Origin: DATBED01 sp036276195
Lineage (GTDB): Bacteria; Patescibacteriota; Saccharimonadia; Saccharimonadales; UBA4665
Length of the DNA stretch: 26,337 nt
Reading direction: 5' to 3'
Assembly: GCA_036276195.1 (NCBI GenBank)
Contig: DATBED010000028.1
Coordinates: 1 to 26,337, forward strand
Shown: in pieces, positions 7,480-13,693 of the stretch
Layout: the number at the start of each line of letters is the position of its first letter
Numbering within the stretch: position 1 is the stretch's first letter
Translations under genes and position numbers: made by a program
The notes under the pieces: model-generated
The model's input: the letters and a program-made list of their open reading frames with translations, nothing else
What the model was told of the DNA's origin: nothing
Database searches by the model: none

Positions 7480-7508
7480 ATTATATCTGTTAATTAACCA
7501 GATGTCAG
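7480..7508 (-). promoter_or_regulatory. Promoter CTGACA-17-TATAAT upstream of the zinc-ribbon gene
   Basis: CTGACA (7503-7508) and TATAAT (7480-7485) on the minus strand have a 17-nt spacer containing the palindrome TTAATTAA. The start of transcription would fall at or next to the ATG at 7473, and the RNA would reach the zinc-ribbon gene after a long leader. Confidence 0.7.
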
Positions 7509-7555
7509 TAATTTTATTTTGCTAGTCTACTTCTCGCTCTCGGCGTTGGTTGTTC

Positions 7556-8269
7556 TTATAGGGTGCTTGCAAACCAGTCACTAGCTATGCGATTGCACTC
7601 ATCTTTCCAAGCTGTTCCACTTAAATTATGAGGTGCGCCTTGTAAAACTATGAGTTCTTTGCGACCTGCTTTATCCGCAATACCAATGTAATCGTTAGTA
7701 ACACTTGCAGGAATGATGGTGTCATTCTCGGACGCAATAACTAGTAGGTTGCCTGTGTAGACTGCGACGGCTTTGCCAGCCGGTGTTTTTAGAAGGTCGT
7801 TTACTTCGTGGAATTGGCTGCCCTCATTTGTCATTGTGTCGGCCATGCTGAGCTGTAACATTTCAGGCGTATAGACTGCTGGAGCACGTAGTACCAAACT
7901 TTTCACATTGCGTTTTTCAGTGGTTATCAAGGCTAAGATCGCTCCAACGCTTGAGCCAAGCAGACCAATCCTACTTGCATCAATTGCTTGGTGACTTGTA
8001 AGAAAATCGTAAGCGGCCAAGCCATCATTGATAGCCTCTGCCACGGTACAAGTTGCAAAACCACCTTCACTGTCTCCGTGACCACGCATTGACACTGCAA
8101 GACCGGCAATCCCTTGAGCAGCAAGGCTTTCTGCAAGTGGAGCATAGCTATTTTCAGAACTTGTCATGCCGTGAAAAAGCACTACTCCGGCTACTGGCTC
8201 AACCACCTCAGGTAAGGCCAGTGTACCGCTTAGTTTGAGTTCGCCACTCTGAAAGACTACTTTTTGCAT
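7556..8269 (-). CDS. Alpha/beta hydrolase (serine esterase/peptidase-like)
   Basis: Cytoplasmic alpha/beta-hydrolase of 237 aa with the chosen start. It has the oxyanion-hole strand GVVLFHGM, the nucleophile elbow G-S-S-V-G with Ser107, Asp183 (ASENDTIIP) and His214 (GAPHNLSG), a complete triad. The arrangement resembles the dienelactone hydrolase / prolyl-oligopeptidase-like esterases; the substrate is unknown. The frame has an ATG two codons earlier (8273-8275), but the TATAAT box ends directly before it. The ATG at 8267-8269 lies 6 nt after the box, where transcription should begin, so a leaderless start there is preferred. No Shine-Dalgarno exists. It is cargo in the island. Confidence 0.85.
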   Translation of the reverse strand: MQKVVFQSGELKLSGTLALPEVVEPVAGVVLFHGMTSSENSYAPLAESLAAQGIAGLAVSMRGHGDSEGGFATCTVAEAINDGLAAYDFLTSHQAIDASRIGLLGSSVGAILALITTEKRNVKSLVLRAPAVYTPEMLQLSMADTMTNEGSQFHEVNDLLKTPAGKAVAVYTGNLLVIASENDTIIPASVTNDYIGIADKAGRKELIVLQGAPHNLSGTAWKDECNRIASDWFASTL

Positions 8270-8275
8270 TATCAT

Positions 8276-8304
8276 ATTATAAACTTTTTCTACACTTAGT
8301 ACAA
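8276..8304 (-). promoter_or_regulatory. Promoter TTGTAC-17-TATAAT, leaderless start
   Basis: TTGTAC (8299-8304) and TATAAT (8276-8281) on the minus strand are 17 nt apart. The predicted transcription start coincides with the A of the ATG at 8269. Confidence 0.7.
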
Positions 8305-8385
8305 TAACAACAGCATGTTTGTGTCAATCTCGCTATTGTCAGTTTAAACAAGTTTCAAACGATTTAATCTTATACTTCTAGCTTA

Positions 8386-8559
8386 CTAAAGTACATACGC
8401 AGCTTCTTGAGGCGACTGCACCCTTAGCCGCTCAAGGCTTTCCTGTGTACTATTCCAGCCATCGGCAATATCAGCTAGAATATCTTCCAGTGGACGTGTT
8501 TCAAATAAGCTGAGGACGTCTCCACCACACTGCTTATGTTTACAACTATTTAGGTACAG
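8386..8559 (-). pseudogene. Open frame without start codon after the anchored Cys protein
   Basis: An open frame of 57 codons starts with CTG inside the end of the preceding gene and has no ATG, GTG or TTG near its start. Its product looks protein-like (central part DVLSLFETRPLEDILADIAD, then a charged helix), with acidic and amphipathic helices. It may be a truncated gene, or a C-terminal extension once fused to the preceding gene and now in another frame. The rest of 8276-8550 holds only the promoter of the hydrolase. Confidence 0.3.
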
Positions 8560-9125
8560 TCATAGTTGTCGAAAGCTGATGCTACCATGTCTTCGTAGGC
8601 ACGTGAGTTAGGGTCTTTACTGATGGCGTTGTATTGGTCTAATGTGTAATGTTGCTGGATGAAATTGATATTACACGTGCAGCTTGGTGCCTTATTCCCC
8701 AGGGAAACACAATTATTAACAAAGGCTGTTTGAACATAATCAGGGTAGGCAGGCAGGACCTTAGGAGTCTGAGCAGTAACAGGTACTGATTGAGATGATT
8801 GACTAGTATTTGGCGGGGTATTCTTAACGCTTTTAGCATTTTGGCTTTGTGTTTTTACCTTACTATCCGTTTTATTCCCAGCAAATAATACGTAAGCGCC
8901 TGCCCCGCCAAGCAGTATTACTATCACAATACAGGCAATAATAAGACCAAGTTTTTTACCATTATGTTTGGGCGGCTCGGAATATGACGGATCAGTATAG
9001 CTTTGTACAACCTGGCTAGTACTTATAGGCGAGGCTTGAGTAGGTACTGGAGAATTATTGGCACTCAAACTTTCTTGTGCCGAAATTGGTTCCCTATTCG
9101 AGTCTTTATTATCCATGGTGTTCAT
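8550..9125 (-). CDS. Membrane-anchored protein with Cys-containing external domain
   Basis: A 191-aa bitopic protein with a Ser/Pro/Gln-rich cytoplasmic N-terminus (1-50), one transmembrane helix (about 53-76, LGLIIACIVIVILLGG), a Ser/Thr/Gln linker and an external domain of about 65 residues. The domain has four cysteines (NNCVSLG, SCTCN, YDC) and the pattern 'FxxxC...CxC...xxxQxHYTxxxY'. This resembles small secreted domains that carry paired cysteines and a 'CxCxxxxxxxxHYT' stretch in several bacteria; no function is established. TATAAA lies 8 nt before the ATG, suggesting a near-leaderless mRNA. It is the last recognisable gene before the right end of the island. Confidence 0.75.
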   Translation of the reverse strand: MNTMDNKDSNREPISAQESLSANNSPVPTQASPISTSQVVQSYTDPSYSEPPKHNGKKLGLIIACIVIVILLGGAGAYVLFAGNKTDSKVKTQSQNAKSVKNTPPNTSQSSQSVPVTAQTPKVLPAYPDYVQTAFVNNCVSLGNKAPSCTCNINFIQQHYTLDQYNAISKDPNSRAYEDMVASAFDNYDCT

Positions 9126-9133
9126 GCTTTCGT

Positions 9134-9139
9134 TTTATA
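9134..9139 (-). promoter_or_regulatory. -10 box TATAAA, 8 nt before the ATG of the anchored Cys protein
   Basis: An AT-rich stretch with TATAAA at leaderless distance; no clear -35 was found. Confidence 0.35.
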
Positions 9140-9183
9140 TATTTATTTTTAGTGCCTGTAGCCTATTGTAATACATCAAGTGT

Positions 9184-9230
9184 AAGCTGTTCGTGGACTT
9201 GATTCCAGAAAGTTCCATGCAAGTCCACCA
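9184..9230 (-). repeat. Diverged 47-nt repeat, copy A
   Basis: Aligns without gaps to 10457-10503, 36 of 47 positions identical. On the minus strand it sits in an open frame (TTG at 9229-9231, stop 9163-9165, 22 codons) reading V-D-L-x-G-x-F-W-N-x-V-x-E-Q-L-T, shared with copy B. The plus strand also forms a perfect 9-bp hairpin (GTGGACTTG/CAAGTCCAC) followed by CA, which copy B does not keep. The stretch 9126-9444 otherwise holds only the attachment-site copy and promoter elements. Confidence 0.55.
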
Positions 9231-9294
9231 ATAATTTTGACTCCTGTAATTTTTGTAACTGTTCGTTGTCAGTCTAGAGTCCTAAGAAGTTAAT

Positions 9295-9321
9295 TGGTTC
9301 AAATCCAGTCAATCTTAACCA
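9295..9321 (+). other. Decayed copy of the tRNA-Met 3' end (putative right attachment site)
   Basis: TGGTTCAAATCCAG (9295-9308) is identical to 719-732 in tRNA-Met. The following bases keep CA, one C and a terminal ACCA at 9318-9321, while most acceptor-strand Cs have become T or A and one base is inserted. No 5' tRNA half precedes it. This is what a displaced and no longer selected tRNA 3' end would look like. Confidence 0.55.
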
Positions 9322-9409
9322 CGACGTGATAATAAAGAGAATCGGCGGGCTAGGGCTTTTGCAGACCTGGAATTATTCTGTTTGATCTCGGACTTCTTCT
9401 CGGTCTTCT

Positions 9410-9438
9410 TTGTATATTTATTAATAATATGTTATAAA
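9410..9438 (+). promoter_or_regulatory. Promoter TTGTAT-17-TATAAA, 6 nt before the HExxH gene ATG
   Basis: TTGTAT (9410-9415) and TATAAA (9433-9438) are 17 nt apart and the ATG follows after 6 nt, predicting a leaderless mRNA. Confidence 0.55.
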
Positions 9439-9444
9439 TTAACA

Positions 9445-10296
9445 ATGCTAGGTTTTACTCATCCTGAACAAGCTCAAAGGGCTCAAGCTTTCGATGCTCT
9501 AATAGAAACAACGTCGACTGTGCTGCAAGATACTACAGTTGCAGATAAATTAGCTGTTTTGAACACCGATCTACTTTCAATGATTCAAAATGCTGTACTC
9601 CCGAATATTAAGAATGGATCTATCAGGCTACCTCGTGCTGCGCGTAACACAGATAACATAGCATTGCTGCCAGTCACTACTGATGAAGCTAGAGAAAACC
9701 TTGTGTTGTCGGCTGAGTTAGCTACACCTACACCTCGCAGGAAAGAAATCATATTAGAACAAGCAGGGCACTTGAACTGTAATGGTGTTGATCCGTCCAT
9801 AATGGCGGAAGAATTTATTAAGGAAATGATAAGAGATCGCACAGGGGCGCCCGTTGACACTGACTTAGACCCCACTGCTGGTCGTTACGCACATTACAAT
9901 TGGGGTACAATCACAGCAATACACCCTGATGGTAAAAAGTTGTTTTACATTGCGCGGCCGTTAATTCTCATAGACCGAGCACTACTTGATAGACCTAAAG
10001 GCCAGCAGGCAGCTACTGTAGTCCATGAATCAGTTCACGCTGATGACTATAATAGTGTTGAGATTATAGATATAGGGCCGCACACCAGAGATGCTTTTGA
10101 TAGCTACTCTGAGCTTCGGGCTTATCATGCAGCATTTGTTATTAATAAAGCTACCGGGATTAATATGGATAAGAACAATATGACAGCTGGCGTTGAAAGA
10201 GTACGTCAGCTATATGGAGTAGACTTAGCTGCTTTGCTACCAGAAACTATTCCAAAGCCTGTCATTAATATGCTAAGAAAGTACGGCGCAATTTAG
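9445..10296 (+). CDS. Putative HExxH zinc metallopeptidase-like protein
   Basis: A 283-aa protein of unrecognised family with a clear zinc-protease signature: H194-E-S-V-H198 (VVHESVHADD), followed 25 residues later by E223 in SYSELRAYHA. This is the arrangement expected of a gluzincin with Glu as third ligand. The N-terminal 190 residues are helical and unrecognised. The frame is open upstream to a TTG at 9382, which would add a hydrophobic segment (FFVYLLIICY). However, those bases hold a good -35/-10 pair ending 6 nt before the ATG at 9445, so the shorter, cytoplasmic form is preferred. If the longer start were used the protein would be membrane-anchored. It is flanked by the two copies of a 47-nt repeat. 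Confidence 0.7.
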   Translation: MLGFTHPEQAQRAQAFDALIETTSTVLQDTTVADKLAVLNTDLLSMIQNAVLPNIKNGSIRLPRAARNTDNIALLPVTTDEARENLVLSAELATPTPRRKEIILEQAGHLNCNGVDPSIMAEEFIKEMIRDRTGAPVDTDLDPTAGRYAHYNWGTITAIHPDGKKLFYIARPLILIDRALLDRPKGQQAATVVHESVHADDYNSVEIIDIGPHTRDAFDSYSELRAYHAAFVINKATGINMDKNNMTAGVERVRQLYGVDLAALLPETIPKPVINMLRKYGAI

Positions 10297-10387
10297 ATAA
10301 TTTAAACACTAGCTATCGAACCGTAGATGTGCAGGTCTGAAACCATTTAATAGTTTTCTCTTTTATTTTGCACTTAATGGTGAGGTT

Positions 10388-10504
10388 CTATGAATGACTG
10401 GTAGCTACTAACTGTAGAGCAATTCCTGGTGTAGAGAACTCCTTATGCCAAACAGTAAGTTGTTCACGAACTCGATTCCAAAAATATCCAGGTAAATCCA
10501 CCAT
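10388..10504 (-). CDS. Small ORF (38 aa) containing repeat copy B
   Basis: ATG at 10502-10504 to TAG at 10388-10390. The N-terminal part carries the VDLxGxFWNxVxEQLT pattern shared with copy A at 9163-9231; the C-terminal part is not shared. It lies about 27 nt downstream, on the same strand, of a structured RNA with its own -10 box, so it may be the expressed product of that transcript. No strong Shine-Dalgarno. Whether it is a real small protein or a remnant is undecided. Confidence 0.3.
   Translation of the reverse strand: MVDLPGYFWNRVREQLTVWHKEFSTPGIALQLVATSHS
10457..10503 (-). repeat. Diverged 47-nt repeat, copy B
   Basis: The partner of 9184-9230 (77% identity, no gaps). The two copies lie about 1.27 kb apart in the same orientation on either side of the HExxH gene. 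Both end, on the plus strand, in TCCACCA. Confidence 0.55.
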
Positions 10505-10530
10505 ATTCCAGAACTTGGCTTTAAACTAAC

Positions 10531-10607
10531 AAGGAGTAGCCAATGCTACTCCTTGGGTTGGGCTTGCTTGCGACCCATGGGACATATGTCCTCAAGTCCA
10601 ACCGTTA
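10531..10607 (-). ncRNA. Structured RNA element with two stable stems
   Basis: One hairpin has a perfect 10-bp stem with a 4-nt loop (10531-10540 with 10545-10554). A second stem of 11 bp with a single G-U pair joins 10556-10566 to 10593-10603 and encloses two overlapping palindromes, CCCATGGG (10574-10581) and GGACATATGTCC (10580-10591). On the minus strand a TATAAT at 10614-10619 would start transcription near 10607, so the stems would form the very 5' end of the RNA, ahead of the 38-aa ORF. On the plus strand it follows the HExxH gene by about 230 nt, without a T tract. It may be a small RNA or a structured leader; no known class is recognised. Confidence 0.5.
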
Positions 10608-10613
10608 CTGTTT

Positions 10614-10619
10614 ATTATA
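10614..10619 (-). promoter_or_regulatory. -10 box TATAAT of the structured RNA
   Basis: TATAAT on the minus strand, with only a poor -35 (ATAAAA at 17 nt). It places the transcription start about 4 nt before the long stem. Confidence 0.4.
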
Positions 10620-10681
10620 TCATAAGATTTAATCTATTTTATAAAATTGCCAGATTTAATTTTTATTTAACATCTTTTTAG

Positions 10682-10687
10682 TATGAT
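10682..10687 (+). promoter_or_regulatory. Possible -10 box TATGAT of the tRNA-like element
   Basis: TATGAT follows an AT-rich tract and lies 30 nt before the tRNA-like sequence. The -35 is not clear. Confidence 0.3.
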
Positions 10688-10717
10688 TGTTTCACCTGGT
10701 GGCTTGGCAACCCTAAC

Positions 10718-10791
10718 GGGGGTGCAGACTGGTGTCGCGGTTTCGGTTTGCGACCCAGACCGGCCGGGTTCGATTCCCGGTGCCTCCACCA
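10718..10791 (+). ncRNA. tRNA/tmRNA-like element ending in CCA
   Basis: The 3' half is a perfect T arm (CCGGG-TTCGATT-CCCGG, 10764-10780), acceptor strand TGCCTCC (10781-10787), discriminator A and CCA (10789-10791). GGGGGTG at 10718-10724 can pair with the acceptor strand using three G-U pairs, making a 74-nt unit. The middle does not form normal D and anticodon arms; instead a long hairpin (CTGG-T-GTCGC with GCGAC-CCAG) dominates. The opening, GGGGGTG then CTGGTGTCGCGG, recalls the 5' end of tmRNA (GGGGCTG...CTGGATTCGACGGG), but the tag and pseudoknot domains are absent. It may be an ssrA deletion remnant, a displaced tRNA end or a highly unusual tRNA. Confidence 0.45.
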
Positions 10792-10923
10792 GGCAATAAG
10801 TGTGAGAATTATCAAAGGTGAAAAGCTTGACCGTTAGCGTTATACTAAAAGTGCAGAACAAATCAAACATTAACAAACAGCAAATGTATTACTTAACTTT
10901 GGGAGGAGAAAGGTAAAACAAAT

Positions 10924-11529
10924 ATGGCCATTGCAGAGAAAGCACCTGGCACGGCAGCTAATATCATTGCGCAGGAGGCCAGTATTATTCGATTGCTCGC
11001 GCAGCTGTCTCCGACCGGTGCTGACCCAGACGATATTGTCAGTGCCGTTAATCAACCCTCATGTGAGCCTCTCGGCCTCGCACCTCTGCTGGCGTTATGG
11101 GACGATGTTAACGGCCTTCGGGATGTACCAAAGTCTGAGCTACAAGATCCAGGCAAATGGTTTTCGATTTATCCGATTAATGACGGACCGGAATTCTCTG
11201 GTGATACTAAATACTTTGGGGTTGGTCTGGCAGATGTTGATTTTTACCATATGACTTATAGAAGAAAGCCTTTGGGTTTTCTCGCCGTGCATAGTGCTAC
11301 TGAAGACAGGCCGGCTGTAATAGAGTTTGATGTCAAACACAGGTCAATTGACGACCCTGGGTTCATCGCAGATGCTATAAGCAAAATCTCCGACGGCCCC
11401 GAGGAAAAGGCCGCGCTTGTAGTGGTGACTCATTCAGTGAGACTTCGGCTGATTGAAGGCGGCAAGGTTAGTAAGGCTGTGGATCCTGATTTATTAATAC
11501 CCAACCCTCAATTGAAAAAAGTCTCCTAA
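10924..11529 (+). CDS. Hypothetical protein, 201 aa
   Basis: No family recognised. A soluble protein with a helical N-terminus (about 1-65) and a C-terminal alpha/beta region with hydrophobic strands (FLAVHSATED, AALVVVTHSVRLRLI); no catalytic motif is visible. The upstream sequence GGGAGGAGAAAGG offers a ribosome site (AAAGG 10 nt from the ATG), and TATACT at about 10841 is a plausible -10. It ends 4 nt before the convergent dihydrouridine synthase gene. Codon use looks like the chromosomal genes to its right more than the AT-rich patch to its left. Confidence 0.75.
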   Translation: MAIAEKAPGTAANIIAQEASIIRLLAQLSPTGADPDDIVSAVNQPSCEPLGLAPLLALWDDVNGLRDVPKSELQDPGKWFSIYPINDGPEFSGDTKYFGVGLADVDFYHMTYRRKPLGFLAVHSATEDRPAVIEFDVKHRSIDDPGFIADAISKISDGPEEKAALVVVTHSVRLRLIEGGKVSKAVDPDLLIPNPQLKKVS

Positions 11530-11533
11530 ATAG

Positions 11534-12511
11534 CTAAAGATTACTTAGCAGGTCTTTGATGCTGGTGGATTGCATGAGGTGGTCGCGCAGGTCGCGGGCG
11601 CCGTCGAAACCGTTTATGTAGATTTTGCAGAACTTGTTGAGGGTTTGGGTGGGTGGCCCGTCGCCATGCCAGGTTTCGGCAAACAGCTGGACGTGTTTTT
11701 TATAGAGGTCGATGCGTTGCTGGCGGGTGTACGATTCCCAAGGGCTCCTTTTGGCCAAGGCGAAGGGGTCGTGAAAGATGCCCCGGCCAATCATGATGCC
11801 ATCCAGATCGTGTTGGCGGGCTAGTTCGAGGCCGTGTTGGCGGTTCATAACGTCACCGTTGCCGACTATAAGCGTTCCTGGAGCCAGGCGATCGCGCAGC
11901 TCGCGGGCTTGGCCGATTTGATCCCAATGCGCCGGCACCTTGCTCATTTCACGGCGGGTACGGCCATGGACTGTCAGCGCGGCTAGTTCGTGTCCCAATA
12001 AGAATTCAATCCAGGTCAGGTCAACTTGGTTAAAGCCCAGGCGGGTTTTGACACTTAAAGGCAGGCGGTCGTCTAGACCTTGCTTGGTGGCTTCTATAAT
12101 ATCGTGGGCCAGCGGCCGATCGTTGATCAGCGCTACGCAAGTGCCGTTTTTGACGGCCGATTTTTCGGGGCAGCCCATGTTTAGATCAACGCCGGCAAAG
12201 TTGACGCCCTGGGGCAGGCCAAGCTCGCGTGCGAAGGTGCCGTCGGCCAGTTGTTGGGCAGTCTTATAAAAATTGTCGGGCTCCTTACCCCAAATTTGAG
12301 CTATAAGAGGCTGCTCCGCCTCTGTAAAACGCAGCTTCCGCAGCAGTTTGGGCCGGCCTGGGCTTTGCAGCCCATCCACATTGACGAACTCCGTAAAATA
12401 AAGGTCCGGCGCCGCACATTCACCTACCACCCGCCGAAAAACCGTGTCGGTCACATCATCCATCGGCGCCAACACGAAAAACGGCCGTGGTAGATCCTGC
12501 CAAATATTCAT
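11534..12511 (-). CDS. dus: tRNA-dihydrouridine synthase
   Basis: FMN- and NADPH-dependent enzyme that reduces uridines in the tRNA D loop, 325 aa. The TIM-barrel start FFVLAPMDDVTDTVFR is present, as are the Dus signature GVDLNMGCPEKSAVKNGTCV with the likely catalytic Cys in GTCVAL, the substrate/FMN motifs KTRLGF and LTVHGRTRREM, and the phosphate-binding VGNGDV and GIMIGRG. The C-terminal helical domain is present. The start is well fixed: TATAAT lies exactly 6 nt before the ATG and no Shine-Dalgarno exists, predicting a leaderless mRNA. It is convergent with the preceding hypothetical gene. The subfamily (A, B or C) was not assigned. Confidence 0.93.
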   Translation of the reverse strand: MNIWQDLPRPFFVLAPMDDVTDTVFRRVVGECAAPDLYFTEFVNVDGLQSPGRPKLLRKLRFTEAEQPLIAQIWGKEPDNFYKTAQQLADGTFARELGLPQGVNFAGVDLNMGCPEKSAVKNGTCVALINDRPLAHDIIEATKQGLDDRLPLSVKTRLGFNQVDLTWIEFLLGHELAALTVHGRTRREMSKVPAHWDQIGQARELRDRLAPGTLIVGNGDVMNRQHGLELARQHDLDGIMIGRGIFHDPFALAKRSPWESYTRQQRIDLYKKHVQLFAETWHGDGPPTQTLNKFCKIYINGFDGARDLRDHLMQSTSIKDLLSNL

Positions 12512-12517
12512 TGCTTT

Positions 12518-12523
12518 ATTATA
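12518..12523 (-). promoter_or_regulatory. -10 box TATAAT, 6 nt before the dus ATG
   Basis: A perfect consensus -10. No -35 match was found at 16-18 nt. Confidence 0.55.
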
Positions 12524-12571
12524 TAGAACTACTTCGCGTAGGGTGGAAGGTCTATGGTTCCTGGAATTGGG

Positions 12572-13693
12572 TTATTCCCAAGCGAAGACGCGGAAGGCGA
12601 TGGCATAAATTATGACGAACCAGGCGGCCATCAAGCCCAGTTGCGGGCCAAGATCGAGCAGGCTTTTGCCCTCGGTAGTGAGCAGACGCAAGCCATCAAT
12701 TACAGGGGTCAGCGGCAGATAATTAGTGACGGTTTGCAGCCAGTCTGGCATCAGGAAGCGCGGAAAGAATGTGCCGCTTAGAAAAAGCATGGGGAACACC
12801 ACAATATTAGACAGCGGCGCCGCTTGGCGCTCATTTTTAGCCCAACCGCCAATCGCCAGCCCCAGGCCTAGAATCATAAAGATACTTAAGATGGTAAAGA
12901 TGGCTATTTCTAGGTAATTGCCGTCTACCTTGAGGTGAAAAAGCTTGATGGCTATTAAAAATTGAATGGCGATAGAGATAATACCGGTGATGGCCTGGCC
13001 GAACATGGTCGCCAAAAAGTACTGCCAAACCCGTAGTGGCGTGGTGTGCAGTCGACGCAGAATACCTTGTTTTTTAAGTTCTGGGAAGACGTTAACCGGG
13101 CCAAATATGCCTAGGCCAATGATCGAGAAGCCCAGTAACCCCGAGAAAGTGTAGTCGAATGACGATAGGCTTTTTTGGTTCACTATCTGGCCGCTGACCG
13201 AAAACGGCGGCTGGACGTGAACGTATTGGTTGTTCAGCTTATCGAAGGTGCCTTGCAGCACGGTGGTGAGGGTTTGGCCGGTGCCGGAACTGCTCTGGTT
13301 ATACAGCAGCTGGGCCTGGCCTGACGGGTAGGTTTGGCCTGGTTTAACATCGCCAAATCCGTTTGGCAGTATGATGATTCCGTCGATCTGGCTCTTGCTC
13401 ATCTTATCTTTGGCTTGGGCGAACGTAGTAATGGATTTATTAATTTTAAAGGTCTTGCCTGCTTCGAGTTGGCCCGCGTAACTATTCGAAAAGGCCGAGT
13501 GTGACTGGTTTATCAAGGCCACATTGAAGGATATATTGCCGCCTTTGTTCAAGCTTCCAAAAACAAACAGGAAAATCAGCGGGAAAAGAATGGCGAAGAA
13601 CTGGGCCAGGCGGTCCCGGAAAAAGCGCCGGGTGCTTAGCTTGGTAAAAACTATAACTGTGCGTAATTGCTGCCTAAGCGTCATTTTAGTCAC
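12572..13693 (-). CDS. ABC-2 type transporter permease
   Basis: Membrane subunit of an ABC exporter, 373 aa. A first transmembrane helix (about 28-46, FAILFPLIFLFVFG) is followed by a large external loop of about 130 residues. Five more helices cover about 180-370, with the ABC-2 family core GILRRLHTTPL between helices two and three. The arrangement fits drug, bacteriocin or lipid exporters of the DrrB/YadH type. It directly follows its ATPase: the GTG start at 13691-13693 overlaps the ATPase stop and has AAAGGG 4-5 nt upstream. An ATG three codons later (13682-13684) is the alternative. The substrate is unknown. Confidence 0.9.
   Translation of the reverse strand: MTKMTLRQQLRTVIVFTKLSTRRFFRDRLAQFFAILFPLIFLFVFGSLNKGGNISFNVALINQSHSAFSNSYAGQLEAGKTFKINKSITTFAQAKDKMSKSQIDGIIILPNGFGDVKPGQTYPSGQAQLLYNQSSSGTGQTLTTVLQGTFDKLNNQYVHVQPPFSVSGQIVNQKSLSSFDYTFSGLLGFSIIGLGIFGPVNVFPELKKQGILRRLHTTPLRVWQYFLATMFGQAITGIISIAIQFLIAIKLFHLKVDGNYLEIAIFTILSIFMILGLGLAIGGWAKNERQAAPLSNIVVFPMLFLSGTFFPRFLMPDWLQTVTNYLPLTPVIDGLRLLTTEGKSLLDLGPQLGLMAAWFVIIYAIAFRVFAWE

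Noticed and set aside
9382..9444. TTG start adding a hydrophobic N-terminus to the HExxH protein
   Set aside because: These bases hold a -35/-10 pair with a 17-nt spacer, 6 nt before an ATG. The hydrophobic look can come from AT-rich promoter DNA; it is kept only as an alternative.
10718..10750. Resemblance of GGTGTCGCGG to a T-box sequence
   Set aside because: No specifier loop, no terminator/antiterminator pair and no downstream amino-acid gene; the sequence runs into a tRNA T arm instead.
10440..10791. Full-length tmRNA gene spanning the structured region
   Set aside because: The required 5' segment is not at the start of this span, no tag frame is visible, and an AT-rich spacer separates the stems from the CCA end.
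10667..10876. Minus-strand frame of 69 aa with the string EAPGIEPGR
   Set aside because: It is antisense to the tRNA-like element; EAPGIEPG is the familiar artefact of translating the complement of a T arm and acceptor end.
12554..13154. Several plus-strand open frames across the ABC permease and dus genes
   Set aside because: They are antisense shadows of GC-rich coding sequence without family motifs or ribosome sites.
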